A DNA stretch of 20,120 bases from Prolixibacteraceae bacterium (GCA_027858145.1 JAQIDF010000256.1:1-20120); one strand, 5' to 3'. Positions 7,554-16,843 are shown, numbered from the stretch's first letter. The notes: generated by a model from the letters alone, not told the origin. Numbers and translations: made by a program.

Positions 7554-8567
7554 TTATGTGGTTGTGTCAACGTTTCTAACGGGCGTATAATTCCGGTTTA
7601 TAACTGGTACTAAAATGAGGCATATTGCTCCGAACACAACAACCATGAGATTCATGCTTGAATGGGCCAACAAGGCAAATATTTTACCATTAGCGCTTTC
7701 AATGCCATATAAACCCAACGCTTTTTCAGCCATAAAATGCCAGGCTCCAATACCTCCTTGTACAGGGGCTACCATTCCAAAACTTGCAAATACAAAAGTA
7801 AGCAGCCCTGCCAGTGGCGTCAAATGTCTGGTAAAATCTAAGCTGAAGAATATGGAGTATAGCATCAAATAATACATAAGCCAAATGAAAACAGTGTGAG
7901 CAATGTAAGCCTTGTAGCGTCGCATTGACAAAATCGATTTTATACCCAGCGTAAAGTCGCTTATTACAGCCTGTATTTTGTTCTTTTTGCCTGATTTTCT
8001 CCCTAATCTGACATAGAATAAAAGCCCAAGTGTTGAGATGACTAGCATGCCCCATAATAAAGGCGACTGTATAACATTTTGGATGTTTTCAACCACCAGT
8101 GGGTTGTCTTTTCCGAAGCTGATAATCTTATCAAACTCAAGTATAATGATTGATACAAATATGAAAAGTAGCATGACCATGTCTATAATACGTTCAGTAA
8201 CAACCGTACCAAATAGTTTAGAAAACGGAATCTTTTCGTATTTGGTCATTAGTGCACAGCGGGCAAATTCTCCCATCCGGGGTAATAGCAGGTTCATGAA
8301 ATAACTTGTCATAACAGCAATAAAAGAATTTGAAGTACGGGGCTTTTCACCTAACGGCTCCAATGCAATCTTCCACCGAAGCGTCCGGCTGATATGACTA
8401 AGCAATCCAAAAAAGAGGGAGATAGCTACCCATGTGTAATTTACTTCGTTTGACAGTGTGTACCAAATTTTTGTGAAATCCTGATCACGATATACAAGCC
8501 AAAACATTCCAACCCCAAGGGCAGTGAATGTTATATATTTTAAAATATTAAAAATCTTTTTTTTCAA
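7554..8567 (-). CDS. Flippase-like / LPG synthase TM-region membrane protein (YbhN/AglD type)
   Basis: This 337-residue polytopic membrane protein belongs to the lysylphosphatidylglycerol-synthase TM-region superfamily (UPF0104/YbhN, flippase-like). About eight hydrophobic segments are visible. Conserved family sections are SHISRTLRWKIALEPLGEKP, MNLLLPRMGEFARCALMTKY, VTERIIDMVMLLF and FGMVAPVQGGIGAWHFMAEKAL. No catalytic domain is attached, so transport or flipping of a lipid or lipid-linked substrate is more likely than lipid synthesis; this is inference. I chose TTG 8567, which gives the N-terminus (M)KKKIFNILKYITF. The frame is open up to 8693, but those 42 extra residues would be unusual for the family and would lie in the AT-rich promoter region. 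It is the first gene of the minus-strand cluster and is divergent from rsmA. Confidence 0.85.
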   Translation of the reverse strand: MKKKIFNILKYITFTALGVGMFWLVYRDQDFTKIWYTLSNEVNYTWVAISLFFGLLSHISRTLRWKIALEPLGEKPRTSNSFIAVMTSYFMNLLLPRMGEFARCALMTKYEKIPFSKLFGTVVTERIIDMVMLLFIFVSIIILEFDKIISFGKDNPLVVENIQNVIQSPLLWGMLVISTLGLLFYVRLGRKSGKKNKIQAVISDFTLGIKSILSMRRYKAYIAHTVFIWLMYYLMLYSIFFSLDFTRHLTPLAGLLTFVFASFGMVAPVQGGIGAWHFMAEKALGLYGIESANGKIFALLAHSSMNLMVVVFGAICLILVPVINRNYTPVRNVDTTT

Positions 8568-8698
8568 AACGGCAAAGATTATAAGATGCTTTGTTAAATT
8601 TGCAGTATACAAAATTAAGCATTTGTTACATTTAATTAAATAATAATACCCGAAAATATTAGAAATAAAAAATGTTTTTTTGTATAAAATCATTTTTT

Positions 8699-8719
8699 AA
8701 ACTCCGGTGGGAGTTTTTT
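8699..8719 (+). terminator. Terminator-like hairpin in divergent region before rsmA
   Basis: AAACTCC (8699-8705) and GGAGTTT (8710-8716) form a perfect 7-bp stem with the 4-base loop GGTG, continued by three more T on the + strand. It has the form of a rho-independent terminator reading rightwards. However, it lies between divergent genes, so no upstream + strand gene ends here. It could act as an attenuator or structured leader for rsmA, or as a barrier to antisense transcription. A further T9 run follows at about 8724-8732. Confidence 0.4.
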
Positions 8720-8776
8720 AGTATTTTTTTTTGCTAAATTAGTAAATATAATAAGAAATGAGCGACCCAGACCCTT

Positions 8777-9556
8777 ATGGCAGTTGTAAAGGCCAAAAAG
8801 CATTTAGGCCAACATTTTCTTGCGGATCAAAACATTGCCCGTAAGATTGTTGGAAGCCTTTCGCCCGAAAATACCAATATTTTAGAGGTAGGACCGGGGA
8901 TGGGAGTGTTGACTCATTTACTTTTTAGTGATAAAAGATTAAACGTTGTTGCTTTAGATGTTGATACTGATTCAGTAACATACCTGAAAGAAAAATATCC
9001 CGAATTTGCACAACAGATCTTTGATGCCGATTTTCTTAAGACAGATCTTTCGTCTTTTTTTCCTGATAATGAATTTACCGTTATTGGTAATTTCCCCTAT
9101 AATATCTCTTCGCAAATATTTTTTAAAGTCCTCGATAACAAATCACATATTCCTGAAGTTGTAGGGATGATTCAGAAAGAAGTAGCTGAACGAATGGCTG
9201 CAAAACCAGGATCAAAAACCTTTGGCGTACTTAGCGTTTTAATTCAGGCATATTATTCCGTTGAATACTTGTTTACAGTGCATGAGCATGTTTTTAAACC
9301 ACCACCCAAAGTTAAATCAGCTGTTGTCAGGCTGTCTCGTAAAGATCAGGAGGCGTTGGGATGTGACGAAGTTTTGTTCAAAAGAATAGTGAAAACAATG
9401 TTTAATCAGCGCCGCAAAATGATACGAAATAGCATAAGACCAATATTAAAAGAGGTTGGGTTTTCGCACCCTTTTTTAGAGAAGAGGCCTGAGCAACTTT
9501 CCATTGATGATTTTGTTGAGTTTACGAATGTTGTTGAACATGCTTTAAAAGAATGA
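8777..9556 (+). CDS. rsmA: 16S rRNA (adenine1518-N6/adenine1519-N6) dimethyltransferase
   Basis: RsmA/KsgA (259 residues) dimethylates two adjacent adenines in helix 45 of 16S rRNA late in small-subunit assembly, using S-adenosylmethionine. The N-terminal KKHLGQHFL is characteristic. The SAM-binding motif I EVGPGMG is at 37-43 and the acidic end of the second strand is ALDVD near 59-63. The catalytic motif IV reads GNFPYNIS (104-111), with Phe in place of the usual Leu of NLPY. FKPPPKVKSAVVRL (173-186) leads into the C-terminal helical domain with FNQRRKMIRNS. Length and start are normal; ATG 8777 precedes the conserved N-terminus by a few residues. mgtE starts 3 bp after its stop codon, so the two are probably cotranscribed. 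Confidence 0.97.
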   Translation: MAVVKAKKHLGQHFLADQNIARKIVGSLSPENTNILEVGPGMGVLTHLLFSDKRLNVVALDVDTDSVTYLKEKYPEFAQQIFDADFLKTDLSSFFPDNEFTVIGNFPYNISSQIFFKVLDNKSHIPEVVGMIQKEVAERMAAKPGSKTFGVLSVLIQAYYSVEYLFTVHEHVFKPPPKVKSAVVRLSRKDQEALGCDEVLFKRIVKTMFNQRRKMIRNSIRPILKEVGFSHPFLEKRPEQLSIDDFVEFTNVVEHALKE

Positions 9557-9559
9557 TTT

Positions 9560-10918
9560 ATGCAATTCGAAATTACACGGGAATATATAGATTACCTGAA
9601 AGAGCTCATAGAAGCAGATGATACGCAGCAATTAAGAAAGTTGCTGGCAGATCTCCATCCGGCTGATATTGCCGATATCATGGAAGTGCTTACCATGGAG
9701 GAGGCCAAAATAATCTATTTGCTTGTAGATGGAGATGTGGCATCGGATGTTTTACTCGAAATTAATGAGGAAGACCGGCGAAAATTTCTGGCTGAATTGC
9801 CATCAGAAGTTATTGCCCGCCAGTACATCGAGTTTATGGACTCAGATGATGCTGCCGATGTTATTGGCGAATTGCCTGATGAAAAGCGTGAACAGGTAAT
9901 TGCTTATATCGATGATCAGGAGCATGCCGGTGAAATTACCGAATTACTTAGTTATGATGAAGACTCGGCCGGTGGTATAATGGCCGCGGAGCTGGTGGCG
10001 GTTAACGAAAACTGGAATGTGCAGAAATGTTTGAAGGAAATTGGACATCAATCGGAAGACATTGACGAAATTTATTACGTGTATGTTGTTGATAATGATA
10101 ATCATTTAAAAGGCGTTTTGTCTCTTAAAAAACTCATACAATACCCTACCCAGACTAATATTTCAAATATTTTTAATAAGGATGTTATCTCGTCGTTGAT
10201 TGATGCAGACAGGGAAGAGGTAGCACAAAAAATGGAGAAATACGACCTGGTTGCACTGCCAGTTGTTGATTATAGCGGTCACCTGAAAGGGCGTATTACG
10301 ATTGATGACGTTGTTGATATCATTCGTGAAGAGGCTGAAAAAGATTATCAATTGGTTTCAGGTATTACCGGTGATGTTGAACCTTCAGACAGTGTTTTTA
10401 ACATCACCAGGGTAAGGTTACCATGGTTGCTTATTGGTTTAGTAGGAGGAATTTTAGGAGCCTTTGTTATTTCAGGAAACGAAGAAGCATTGAAGCATAT
10501 TCCCAACATGGCTTATTTTATTCCGTTGATTGGTGCGATGGCAGGTAATGTTGGAGTGCAATCATCGTCAATTGTTGTGCAGAGTATAGCAAGTGGTGGT
10601 AGTAATTTTCATAGTATTGGCCGTAAGTTGCTTAAAGAACTGGGGGTGGCTTTAATTGTAGCTTTCGTACTTGCCGGGCTTATCTTGATATTTAACCTGA
10701 TTTTTGATATCGGCGGCTCGGGGCGCTCACTTGCTTTTACTGTTAGTTCATCATTATTTATCGTAGTAATTTTTGCCTCGCTATTTGGCACTTTTATTCC
10801 TCTTTTACTCGATAAACTAAAAATTGACCCCGCATTGGCAACCGGCCCTTTCATAACAACAATAAATGATATCATGGGACTTTTAATATACATGGTTATA
10901 GGTCAGCTTATATTCTGA
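9560..10918 (+). CDS. mgtE: Magnesium transporter MgtE
   Basis: This 452-residue protein is a full-length MgtE-type Mg2+ channel of the inner membrane. The N domain (about 1-135) has the usual helical repeats with LHPADIADIME and DSDDAADVIGELP. Two CBS domains follow (about 138-200 and 203-262, the second ending GRITIDDVVDIIREE). After the linker helix come five membrane segments (about 287-452). The pore-region signatures GAMAGNVGVQSSSIVVQSIA (325-344) and ATGPFITTINDIMG (427-440) are present; the Asp in the latter corresponds, by family knowledge, to the Mg2+-binding residue of the pore. The N and CBS domains normally close the channel when cytosolic Mg2+ is high. The gene follows rsmA by 3 bp; the functional link is unclear, although ribosomes hold much of the cell's Mg2+. 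Confidence 0.96.
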   Translation: MQFEITREYIDYLKELIEADDTQQLRKLLADLHPADIADIMEVLTMEEAKIIYLLVDGDVASDVLLEINEEDRRKFLAELPSEVIARQYIEFMDSDDAADVIGELPDEKREQVIAYIDDQEHAGEITELLSYDEDSAGGIMAAELVAVNENWNVQKCLKEIGHQSEDIDEIYYVYVVDNDNHLKGVLSLKKLIQYPTQTNISNIFNKDVISSLIDADREEVAQKMEKYDLVALPVVDYSGHLKGRITIDDVVDIIREEAEKDYQLVSGITGDVEPSDSVFNITRVRLPWLLIGLVGGILGAFVISGNEEALKHIPNMAYFIPLIGAMAGNVGVQSSSIVVQSIASGGSNFHSIGRKLLKELGVALIVAFVLAGLILIFNLIFDIGGSGRSLAFTVSSSLFIVVIFASLFGTFIPLLLDKLKIDPALATGPFITTINDIMGLLIYMVIGQLIF

Positions 10919-11061
10919 TATCCAGTTGCTTTAGCTGAAATGGAAAGGTCCCGGACGCTTTATTAATGATTTTTATGGTTTCATTTTTGAATCTTATCAA
11001 AATCATTGGTATTTTCAAGCAAAATTTCTTCTGCTGTTTTTCAGAAGGTTGATATTTATCG

Positions 11062-11069
11062 TATTTTTG
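11062..11069 (+). promoter_or_regulatory. Candidate -7 box for the purH-mre-rodA cluster
   Basis: TATTTTTG matches the Bacteroidota sigma-ABfr -7 consensus TAnnTTTG exactly and lies 28 bp before the purH start codon. The -33 region about 20 bp upstream is only T-rich (TGTTTTT near 11035-11041). If used, transcription would start near 11076, giving a short leader of roughly 20 bases. Confidence 0.45.
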
Positions 11070-11096
11070 ACAAAAAATATTGAAAATAATAATTAA

Positions 11097-12620
11097 ATGA
11101 CTGATAATAAAAAAATTAAATCGGCTTTGGTGTCTGTTTTTCATAAGGAAAGAGTCGATGAGATTGTTACAAAATTAGAAAAAGCCGGTGTGAAAATATT
11201 CTCAACCGGAGGTACAAAAAAGTTTATTGAAGATCTTGGCGTAGAAGTTACCGCTGTTGAAGAGTTAACCAGTTACCCTTCAATCTTAGGTGGCAGGGTA
11301 AAAACATTGCATCCGAAAGTGTTTGGGGGAATTTTATCACGACGTGATAATGATGGAGATGTGAAACAGTTGGGTGAATATCAAATACCTGAAATTGATT
11401 TGGTAATTGTTGATTTATATCCTTTTGAAGATACGGTTGCTTCGGGAGCTTCGCATGCTGATATCATTGAAAAAATTGATATTGGTGGCATTGCTTTAAT
11501 TAGGGCGGCTGCAAAAAATTACAAGGATGTAATAATTGTTCCATCACGGAATGAATATGATGATTTAATCGATTTGCTTGATAACCATAATGCCGAATCG
11601 ACGCTTGAACAGCGTGAAGGTTTTGCAGTTAAGGCTTTTGCAACTTCATCGAATTACGATACGGCTATTTTTAACTATTTTAATAAAGGAAAGGATAATC
11701 TTTTCAGGGCAAGTTATAACAATAGCACAGTCTTGCGTTATGGTGAAAACCCCCATCAAAAGGGAGTATTCTTCGGAAAGTTTGATGAATTGTTTGACAA
11801 GCTTCACGGAAAAGAGATATCATATAATAACTTACTTGATATTGATGCAGCTGTAAACCTTATTGATGAATTTGATGAAACTACATTCGCGATTTTGAAA
11901 CATAACAATGCTTGTGGCTGTGCTTCACGCGAAAACCTGATCGACGCATGGAAAGATGCATTGGCAGGTGACCCGGTTTCAGCATTTGGAGGGATTTTAA
12001 TAACCAACAAAGAGATTGATGCCGAAACAGCAGAAGATATTAATAAGTTGTTTTTCGAGGTGATTATTGCTCCATCGTATAACGAAAAAGCATTGGAGAT
12101 TTTAAAATCGAAAAAGAACCGTATCATACTTTTGCGTAAGCAGGTAGAAATGCCCAAAGCGCAATTCCGCAGTGTGTTGAATGGTGTTTTATACCAGGAG
12201 CGCGATTTGGCCAATGAGGCAGACGACGATTTGAAACCGTCAACAAGCCTGCAGCCAGACGCTTCTCAGGTTGAAGACCTGCTTTTTGCAAATAAGCTTG
12301 TAAAGCAATCAAAATCGAACACTATTGTGTTGGCCAAGAATAAGCATTTGCTTGCCAGTGGTGTTGGGGAAACGTCACGTGTTGATGCATTGAAACATGC
12401 CATTGAGAAAGCCGAGAGTTTCGGGTTCGACTTAAAAGGAGCTGTTATGTCATCTGATGCTTTCTTTCCGTTTGCCGATTGTGTTGAAATAGCTCACGGC
12501 GTAGGCGTTGATTGTGTGATTCAGCCCGGTGGTTCGATTCGCGATCAGGATTCGATTGATTATTGCAATGACCATAACATGTCAATGGTATTTACCGGCA
12601 CCCGCCACTTTAAACATTAA
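11097..12620 (+). CDS. purH: Bifunctional AICAR formyltransferase / IMP cyclohydrolase
   Basis: PurH (507 residues) performs the last two steps of de novo IMP synthesis: 10-formyl-THF-dependent formylation of AICAR, then ring closure to IMP. The N-terminal MGS-like cyclohydrolase domain (about 1-195) contains FSTGGTKKFIE and GGRVKTLHPK (65-74). The C-terminal AICAR transformylase domain contains RYGENPHQ (214-221), the catalytic Lys-His in KHNNACG (268-274), DPVSAFGGI (292-300) and the FPFADCVEIAHGVG...IQPGGSIRDQDSI section (457-487). The usual KHTNPCG is here KHNNACG, a mild variation that keeps Lys268-His269. The length is normal for the family. mreB begins 6 bp after the stop codon, making purH the first gene of the cell-shape cluster, an arrangement common in Bacteroidota. 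Confidence 0.97.
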   Translation: MTDNKKIKSALVSVFHKERVDEIVTKLEKAGVKIFSTGGTKKFIEDLGVEVTAVEELTSYPSILGGRVKTLHPKVFGGILSRRDNDGDVKQLGEYQIPEIDLVIVDLYPFEDTVASGASHADIIEKIDIGGIALIRAAAKNYKDVIIVPSRNEYDDLIDLLDNHNAESTLEQREGFAVKAFATSSNYDTAIFNYFNKGKDNLFRASYNNSTVLRYGENPHQKGVFFGKFDELFDKLHGKEISYNNLLDIDAAVNLIDEFDETTFAILKHNNACGCASRENLIDAWKDALAGDPVSAFGGILITNKEIDAETAEDINKLFFEVIIAPSYNEKALEILKSKKNRIILLRKQVEMPKAQFRSVLNGVLYQERDLANEADDDLKPSTSLQPDASQVEDLLFANKLVKQSKSNTIVLAKNKHLLASGVGETSRVDALKHAIEKAESFGFDLKGAVMSSDAFFPFADCVEIAHGVGVDCVIQPGGSIRDQDSIDYCNDHNMSMVFTGTRHFKH

Positions 12621-12626
12621 TTTAAT

Positions 12627-13649
12627 ATGGGTTTATTTTCATTTTTAACGCAAGAAGTTGCAGTTGACTTAGGAACTGCAAACACAATAATTATCTACAA
12701 CGATAAGATTGTTGTGGATGAGCCATCGATGATAACCATAGATTTGAAAACAGATAAAATGATCGCTATTGGTGAGAAATCACGCCAAATGCAGGGAAAA
12801 ACCCACGCAAACCTGAAAACAATACGACCGTTACGCGATGGTGTTATCGCCGATTTCAATGCAGCCGAGCAGATGATTAGAGGAATGATAAAGCTTATTA
12901 ATCGTTCGAATCGTCTCTTTCCGCCGGCTTTGAAAATGGTGATTTGTATTCCTTCGGGAAGCACTGAGGTTGAACTTAGGGCTGTACGTGATTCTTCGGA
13001 ACATGCCGGGGCACGAGAGGTTTATCTGATTTACGAACCAATGGCAGCAGCTATTGGTATCGGCATCGATGTTGAGGCTCCTGAAGGGAATATGGTTGTT
13101 GATATTGGTGGTGGTACTACCGAGATTGCAGTGATATCGCTGGGGGGTATTGTAACCAATAAGTCGATTCGTATAGCCGGTGATGATTTAACGGCCGATA
13201 TTATGGAATACATGCGTCACCAGCATAATATTAAGGTTGGAGACCGTACCGCAGAAGAAATTAAACTGAATGTAGGAGCTGCATTGTCAGAGCTTGACGA
13301 TCCACCGGCCGATTATATTGTAAGGGGACCTAACCAAATGACCGCCCTGCCGGTTGAAGTGCCGGTTTCATATCAGGAAATTGCTCACTGTTTAGATAAA
13401 TCAGTATCGAAAATCGAAACAGCAATTTTGAGCGCGTTGGAAAAAACACCACCCGAGTTGTACGCCGATATTGTGAATCATGGTATTTATCTCGCTGGTG
13501 GTGGTGCTTTACTCAGGGGGTTGGATAAACGCCTTAGTGATAAGATTAATATACCGTTCCATATAGCTGATGACCCACTCAGGGCTGTAGCCAGGGGAAC
13601 GGGGATCGCCTTGAAAAATGTTGATCGTTTCTCATTCCTGATCAGATAA
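12627..13649 (+). CDS. mreB: Rod shape-determining protein MreB
   Basis: MreB (340 residues) is the bacterial actin homologue that forms membrane-bound filaments and directs the elongation complex. The actin-fold nucleotide motifs are all present: phosphate-1 VAVDLGTANT (11-20), connect-1 around YEPMAAAIGIG (136-146), phosphate-2 VVDIGGGTTEIAVISLGG (157-174) and the adenosine motif IYLAGGGALLRGLDKRL (287-303). The N-terminal MGLFSFLTQE likely contributes to membrane binding. The gene lies 6 bp after purH and 18 bp before mreC, as the first cell-shape gene of the cluster. Length, start and motifs are all ordinary. Confidence 0.98.
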   Translation: MGLFSFLTQEVAVDLGTANTIIIYNDKIVVDEPSMITIDLKTDKMIAIGEKSRQMQGKTHANLKTIRPLRDGVIADFNAAEQMIRGMIKLINRSNRLFPPALKMVICIPSGSTEVELRAVRDSSEHAGAREVYLIYEPMAAAIGIGIDVEAPEGNMVVDIGGGTTEIAVISLGGIVTNKSIRIAGDDLTADIMEYMRHQHNIKVGDRTAEEIKLNVGAALSELDDPPADYIVRGPNQMTALPVEVPVSYQEIAHCLDKSVSKIETAILSALEKTPPELYADIVNHGIYLAGGGALLRGLDKRLSDKINIPFHIADDPLRAVARGTGIALKNVDRFSFLIR

Positions 13650-13667
13650 AAATGGAGTAATATAACT

Positions 13668-14492
13668 ATGAGGAGTTTATTGAACTTTCTAATTAAGTAT
13701 CATGTATTCTTTCTTTTTCTATTTTTAGAAATGTTCAGCCTTACCCTGATTGTTCGCTATAACAATTTTCAAAGGGTGAGTTTTCTAAACTCTTCAAATG
13801 CTATATCGGCTACTGTTTTTGACAGAGCACAGTCTGTGGTTGATTATTTTCAGCTTAAGCGCATAAATGAAACTTTATCGGAGGAAAATACAAGGCTCAG
13901 GCAGCAGCTTCAGTCTTTGCTGTTAACCGATATTGAGAATGCTTCAGGTTATGTTGTTGGTGTCGATACGGTTGAAGCTTATTCAGCAAAAGTAATTCGT
14001 AACTCTGTAAATAAGCAGTACAACTATTTAACACTAAACAAGGGTGAATCTGATGGTATTGAGCTCGATATGGGTGTTGTATGTGCCGATGGCGTTGTTG
14101 GTGTAGTACTTGATGTGAGTGAAAATTATGCAACGGTATTGTCTGTATTAAATGGCAGATGGGCTATCAATGCAAAACATAAAGAAACAAACTATTTTGG
14201 CCCGTTGCAATGGGGTGGCCTCGATCCTTCTTTTGCTTATCTTGAAGAAATCCCCTATCATGTAAAAATAAATAAGGGCGATGAAATTGTTACCAGTGGT
14301 TATTCCTCGATTTTCCCTGAAGGGATTTCAATTGGGGTGGTTGAAGAGATTGAGCATTCATCGGGAGATACCTTTCAGGAGGTAAAAGTGCGTCTTTCAG
14401 TAGGTTTTGGAGGTTTGTTTTATGTAAATGTATTAAAAAACACCAACAAAGAGGAGCGGATAGAACTGGAAAAATCAACACGAAATGAATAA
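13668..14492 (+). CDS. mreC: Rod shape-determining protein MreC
   Basis: MreC (274 residues) is a bitopic inner-membrane protein that links MreB filaments to the periplasmic wall-synthesis enzymes and activates PBP2-RodA. It has a short cytoplasmic end and one membrane helix (about 11-30). A coiled-coil segment (about 55-88, RINETLSEENTRLRQQLQSL) is followed by the two beta-barrel domains, with the conserved LTLNKGESDGIELDMGVVCADGVVG stretch split by typical MreC spacing, and VTSGYSSIFPEGISIGVV near 210-227. Its last 8 bases overlap the start of mreD, suggesting translational coupling. Confidence is high from both sequence and context. Confidence 0.95.
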   Translation: MRSLLNFLIKYHVFFLFLFLEMFSLTLIVRYNNFQRVSFLNSSNAISATVFDRAQSVVDYFQLKRINETLSEENTRLRQQLQSLLLTDIENASGYVVGVDTVEAYSAKVIRNSVNKQYNYLTLNKGESDGIELDMGVVCADGVVGVVLDVSENYATVLSVLNGRWAINAKHKETNYFGPLQWGGLDPSFAYLEEIPYHVKINKGDEIVTSGYSSIFPEGISIGVVEEIEHSSGDTFQEVKVRLSVGFGGLFYVNVLKNTNKEERIELEKSTRNE

Positions 14493-14985
14493 AGGTTCAA
14501 TTTGGTATATCGGATTGTTTATGACAGCTGTGCTTGTACAGGTGTTGTTTATGGATGCTATTCAATTTAGTGGATTGGTTAACCCTTATTTTTATGTAAT
14601 TTTTATTCTTTTATTGCCTTTGTATGTACCTCGTTATTTGCAATTGTTGCTTGGCTTCATGCTGGGAATTTCGATTGATGTTTTTTCAAACACACCGGGC
14701 ATCCACGCTTCCGCAACGGTGTTTCTGGCTTTTTTGAGGCCATATATTATTAGTACAAATGTTGATGAACAAGACCGGGGTAAAATTCCCAGTGTAATGA
14801 ATATGGGAACCGGATGGTTTATGAAATATTCAGCAGTACTGATTTTGTTGCATCACATTTTTCTTTTTTATATAGAGATGTTTACGTTTAGCGATTTTTT
14901 CAACACCCTTTTGCGTAGTGTGTTAAGTGCTCTTTTTACTTTTGTGTTGATTGTGGTTAGTCAGTTTTTAATTTTCAGAAAATAA
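14485..14985 (+). CDS. mreD: Rod shape-determining protein MreD
   Basis: MreD (166 residues) is a small hydrophobic inner-membrane component of the Rod complex. Five to six hydrophobic stretches are visible (about 8-27, 32-50, 52-65, 70-88, 108-130, 140-163), with little soluble sequence between them. The family feature QLLLGFMLGISIDVFSNTPGIH is clear around 53-74. MreD sequences vary widely, so the identification leans partly on its position between mreC (8-bp overlap) and the PBP2 gene (6 bp downstream). The length is normal. Confidence 0.92.
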   Translation: MNKGSIWYIGLFMTAVLVQVLFMDAIQFSGLVNPYFYVIFILLLPLYVPRYLQLLLGFMLGISIDVFSNTPGIHASATVFLAFLRPYIISTNVDEQDRGKIPSVMNMGTGWFMKYSAVLILLHHIFLFYIEMFTFSDFFNTLLRSVLSALFTFVLIVVSQFLIFRK

Positions 14986-14991
14986 TAATAA

Positions 14992-16842
14992 GTGGATAGC
15001 TATTCAAAAAGAAAGAATATTATTATCCTGATTTTCTTGTTGGTGGGTGTTGTTTTTATTCTGCGATTGTTTTCACTTCAGGTGCTGGATACTACTTACA
15101 AGAAAACGGCAACGAATAATGTACTGCGTGAAGTTGTTGATTTTCCTTCACGTGGTTTGATTTATGATCGTAACGGGCGGCTTATGGTTTATAACCAGGC
15201 AGCATACGACCTACTTGCTGCTCCACGCGAAATTGCCGGTTTTGATACCACTCTGCTTTGTTCAATACTTGATGTGGATCGGGAGCAATTTGAAAAATCG
15301 CTTTCAAAGGCTAAGAATTATTCAACATATAAACCCTCTATTATAGTAAAACAAATTTCTCCCGAGCGCTATGCATTGCTTCAGGAAAAAATGTACAAGT
15401 ACCCCGGATTTTATGTTCAACCCCGTACTTTGCGAAAGTATAATTACGATAATGCAGCTCATGTGTTGGGTTATGTTGGTGAAGTGGGGCCGTCTATGAT
15501 AAAAGAAGATTCTTATTACAGGCAGGGTGATTATATCGGAAGCACCGGGATTGAACGTAAATATGAACAATATTTGAGGGGTGTGAAAGGTAAGAGCTAC
15601 TATATGGTTGATGTGCATAACCGTGTTAAAGGGAGTTATGACAGAGGAAATATGGATGTTTCGCCTGTAAAGGGAAGTGATTTGGTAATTTCAATTGATG
15701 CTGAGCTTCAGCAATATGGTAAACAATTGCTACAAAACAAAATTGCCAGTATTGTTGCAATTGAACCTGAAAGCGGGGAGATTCTGTCGATGGTAAGTAC
15801 GCCCGGATATAAACCATCTGATATGGTAGGGCGAAAACGAATTGATAGCTATCCTAAGCTTGTTGGCGATTCATTGTTGCCGCTATTTAACCGGGCTGTA
15901 AGGGCACTTTATCCGCCCGGTTCTACTTTTAAGATGATGAACGCACTTATCGCCCTGCAAGAAGAAGTTATTACACCGCGTACGCGTTTTATGTGTAATC
16001 ATGGTTATCATATTGGCTCATTCTCTATGGGATGCCACCACGACAGAGAGTTTCGGTTAGATGCTTCTATAGCACAATCGTGTAATGCATATTACGCACA
16101 TACTTTTCGACGGATATTGGAGTCATCGAAATTTTCAGATGTTAAAGAAGGATATGAGAAATGGCGTGAATATGTTGTGAGTTTTGGCTTATCTCAAACT
16201 ATTGCACCTGAAATTTCAGATGAGTTGCCCGGTTTTATCCCAAATTCCGATTATTATCAACGCCGTGTATTTCCCTATTCACGTTGGCGGGCTTTGCCCA
16301 TTATTTCATTGTCGATAGGGCAGGGCGAAATTCAGACAACACCATTGCAAATGGCTAATTATACCGCAACATTGGCTAATAAAGGGCATTATTTTACACC
16401 TCATCTGGTTAAAAACATTGTGGGAACCAACGAGTCGGTAATAGAGGTTAAAAAGTTCCAAACCATGATTGATTCAGCAAACATTGAAGAAGTTTGCGAT
16501 GGTATGGAACAGGTTTTTAGTATCGAGCACTTGGGGACTGCCCGCGCTTCGCGTGTTCCAGGTATCCGGATTTGTGGTAAAACCGGAACAGCAGAAAACC
16601 CGCATGGTGAGGATCACTCAACATTTATTGCATTTGCCCCACGCGAAAATCCCAAAATTGCAGTAGCCGTTTACGTTGAATATGGGAAGTGGGGCAGCAC
16701 TTTTGCAGCTCCGATAGCATCGTTATTAATTGAAAAATATTTAAACGATTCAATTCAGGGATCACGAAAACATATTGAAAAAAGTATGATGGAAGCAAAT
16801 CTTTTGTTTCCTGATAAACCGAACTATTTTAAAATAGAGTAA
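14992..16842 (+). CDS. mrdA: Penicillin-binding protein 2 (elongation transpeptidase)
   Basis: This 616-residue class B penicillin-binding protein crosslinks peptidoglycan during elongation, as the partner of RodA. It has a short cytoplasmic end, a membrane anchor (about 10-28), and the pedestal region with FPSRGLIYDRNGRLMVYN (51-68). The transpeptidase domain follows from about 245. The three active-site motifs are present: STFK with nucleophile Ser311 and Lys314, SCN (363-365) and KTG (530-532). GYVGEVG (160-166) and GSTGIERKYEQYLRG (183-197) are typical of the PBP2 dimerisation region. The start is GTG at 14992, 6 bp after mreD; no nearer ATG preserves the anchor. rodA begins one base after its stop codon. 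PBP2 rather than PBP3/FtsI is supported by the mre-rodA context. Confidence 0.96.
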   Translation: MDSYSKRKNIIILIFLLVGVVFILRLFSLQVLDTTYKKTATNNVLREVVDFPSRGLIYDRNGRLMVYNQAAYDLLAAPREIAGFDTTLLCSILDVDREQFEKSLSKAKNYSTYKPSIIVKQISPERYALLQEKMYKYPGFYVQPRTLRKYNYDNAAHVLGYVGEVGPSMIKEDSYYRQGDYIGSTGIERKYEQYLRGVKGKSYYMVDVHNRVKGSYDRGNMDVSPVKGSDLVISIDAELQQYGKQLLQNKIASIVAIEPESGEILSMVSTPGYKPSDMVGRKRIDSYPKLVGDSLLPLFNRAVRALYPPGSTFKMMNALIALQEEVITPRTRFMCNHGYHIGSFSMGCHHDREFRLDASIAQSCNAYYAHTFRRILESSKFSDVKEGYEKWREYVVSFGLSQTIAPEISDELPGFIPNSDYYQRRVFPYSRWRALPIISLSIGQGEIQTTPLQMANYTATLANKGHYFTPHLVKNIVGTNESVIEVKKFQTMIDSANIEEVCDGMEQVFSIEHLGTARASRVPGIRICGKTGTAENPHGEDHSTFIAFAPRENPKIAVAVYVEYGKWGSTFAAPIASLLIEKYLNDSIQGSRKHIEKSMMEANLLFPDKPNYFKIE

Positions 16843-16843
16843 A

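Noticed and set aside
8568..8693. N-terminal extension of the flippase-like protein to ATG 8693
   Set aside because: The 42 extra residues do not fit the family and would be translated from the AT-rich intergenic region; TTG 8567 gives a normal N-terminus.
11028..11047. CTTCTG/CAGAAG repeat before purH as the mgtE terminator
   Set aside because: The stem is only 6 bp with an 8-base loop and no T-run on the + strand; it overlaps the likely -33 region of the purH promoter instead.
12124..12312. Open frames antisense to purH, here and at 11804-12214
   Set aside because: They lie opposite strongly conserved purH codons and show no domain; they are shadows of the real gene.
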